Of a DNA stretch of 64,000 nt, positions 63,185 to 64,000 are shown piece by piece. The stretch covers positions 1 to 64,000 of the forward strand of contig DUPM01000003.1 of NCBI GenBank assembly GCA_012838315.1. The letters are read 5' to 3'. The notes under the pieces were generated by a model that saw nothing but the letters and a program-made list of their open reading frames with translations, was not told where the DNA came from and ran no database searches. The position numbers were made by a program, and so were the translations under genes. This stretch comes from Clostridiaceae bacterium. GTDB taxonomy: Bacteria; Bacillota; Clostridia; Saccharofermentanales; Saccharofermentanaceae. Each line of letters starts with the position of its first letter. Within the stretch, counting starts at the first letter, position 1.

Positions 63185-64000
63185 CGACAGATTTCATAAG
63201 CGCCCATTTGTCGTGGCGGTAATCGTTCTGGCCACTTTTCTGTTGGTCGGAATTGCCTTCATAACGTATATGGGCGTTTTCAGTCGCCATGCTGGTTTTG
63301 AGCGTATTCGCGTCAGTGACGTTTCGTCGGGCGGAGTAGTGCACGGCATGGGCCTTAATCTGATTGATATCCCGACCGGCAATTATATAAAGAACGCTTC
63401 TTTTGAAAATGTTGCTTCTGATCAAGTCTTTGTGGTTCATGAGGGTGAAGACAATTATGCATATCTGTTGATGGACTCTTCGCAGACCGGACGTTATGAG
63501 GATGGCGATTTGGTCGGCGGAACGGTAAGAGTGATGGCGCTTGATGAGAACGGGCAGTATTTTCAGAAAATGGAGTCCGTTGTCGAGGCATTTAAAGTGA
63601 ATCAAATCGGTGTCTGGAGAGAGCTGCTTTCAATAGATCCTCTGGAAATAGACAACATTATGTCGGTGAAGTCATCATCCTCTGTATCGGTTGCGTTTTC
63701 CTCACAGGGGAAAATATTAGCGGGCATTGGTTCTGCTGAAACAATTATTATTGATTTGAATACTGGTTCCGAGCTCTTGGCGACGTCTGGTGTCGAGTCT
63801 CGCTTCAGCAGTGTTTATAGCGGCGGGGTTATTGCCACTTCCTCGGACGGGAAGACGTTCAATAGTTTTTTTCCGGATGTTCCCTTTGAAGAAAGGCTCA
63901 ACACTGTAACTTCAATCGGTCGCGTCGTTGTCGCTTCAGGCGAGAAGGGTGTATTGGCCGTTTTAAGTGATGGCAAAGTCAGTCGATTACCGAACCTCAG
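63168..64000 (+). CDS. Membrane-anchored extracytoplasmic protein, 3' end outside window
   Basis: At least 277 residues from the ATG at 63168, open to the edge. A basic N-terminus (MRRNRNDRFHKRPF) leads to one helix (VVAVIVLATFLLVGIAFITYM), so the rest lies outside. The later part has repeats of SSDGKTFNSFFPD and ASGEKGVLAVLSDGKVSRLP type, suggesting a beta-propeller. Ten of these could be blades, but only three or so are visible. No known domain was recognised. It may be cotranscribed with the CPBP protease. Confidence 0.7.
   Translation, partial: MRRNRNDRFHKRPFVVAVIVLATFLLVGIAFITYMGVFSRHAGFERIRVSDVSSGGVVHGMGLNLIDIPTGNYIKNASFENVASDQVFVVHEGEDNYAYLLMDSSQTGRYEDGDLVGGTVRVMALDENGQYFQKMESVVEAFKVNQIGVWRELLSIDPLEIDNIMSVKSSSSVSVAFSSQGKILAGIGSAETIIIDLNTGSELLATSGVESRFSSVYSGGVIATSSDGKTFNSFFPDVPFEERLNTVTSIGRVVVASGEKGVLAVLSDGKVSRLPNL

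Overview
The window looks like a chromosomal segment of a Gram-positive-type bacterium of the Clostridia (Bacillota). The grounds are strong purine-rich ribosome sites, frequent TTG and GTG starts, encoded CCA ends on tRNAs, and gene orders typical of that phylum: tmk-darA-holB-ricT, ireB-ruvX-DUF1292, secG-rnr and a pst-phoU-phoP-phoR operon. No prophage, insertion sequence, CRISPR array or rRNA was seen. GC content is moderate by eye. I cannot name a genus.

Layout. 0-7.5 kb: the end of a DUF4097 envelope protein, a lipid-type glycosyltransferase, and a two-component system divergent from a three-gene ABC-2 exporter, arranged like the LnrJK-LnrLMN drug-resistance system of Bacillus. 7.6-14.7 kb: two M24 peptidases, a membrane EAL phosphodiesterase, a phosphatidyltransferase-family enzyme, tRNA-Ser, a serine-acetyltransferase-like protein and an alpha/beta hydrolase. 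14.7-21.7 kb: a TPP riboswitch controlling a ThiT thiamine transporter, then guaB, greA, lysS, a membrane protein with a J-like start, a pseudouridine synthase and an Smr protein. 21.8-28.8 kb: pstS-pstC-pstA-pstB-phoU-phoP-phoR, preceded by an 11-bp phased Pho box, so uptake system and sensor form one probably self-regulated unit. 28.8-32.0 kb: a family-4 uracil-DNA glycosylase and a four-module sulfur-relay flavoprotein.

32.1-38.2 kb is the most accessory-looking part. It holds tRNA-Gln, then DeoR, AraC and XRE regulators, a sialate O-acetylesterase homologue that seems to have lost its catalytic residues, and a second AraC regulator. 38.2-53.2 kb is housekeeping: folate genes (folE, folP, folB, folK), an Arg/Asn-rich disordered protein, an Orn/Lys/Arg decarboxylase, tmk-darA-holB-ricT, a ferredoxin, two RNA methyltransferases, a PAS-GGDEF-EAL protein, metG and tatD. 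53.3-64 kb holds a tRNA-Val-Asp-Phe cluster, a calcium-type P-type ATPase, secG, rnr, an HPr-like protein, mtaB, ireB, ruvX, two DUF1292 proteins, a CPBP membrane protease and the start of a membrane-anchored protein that runs off the window.

I did not find one large, clearly undescribed system. The best leads are the SASA-like pseudoenzyme and its regulators, the HPr-like protein with Asp at the His15 position, the elongated PstC, the apparently leaderless pseudouridine synthase gene, the Fur-family-like operator before the sulfur-relay fusion, and several palindromic operators. All functional calls are from reading the sequence. No database search was run.
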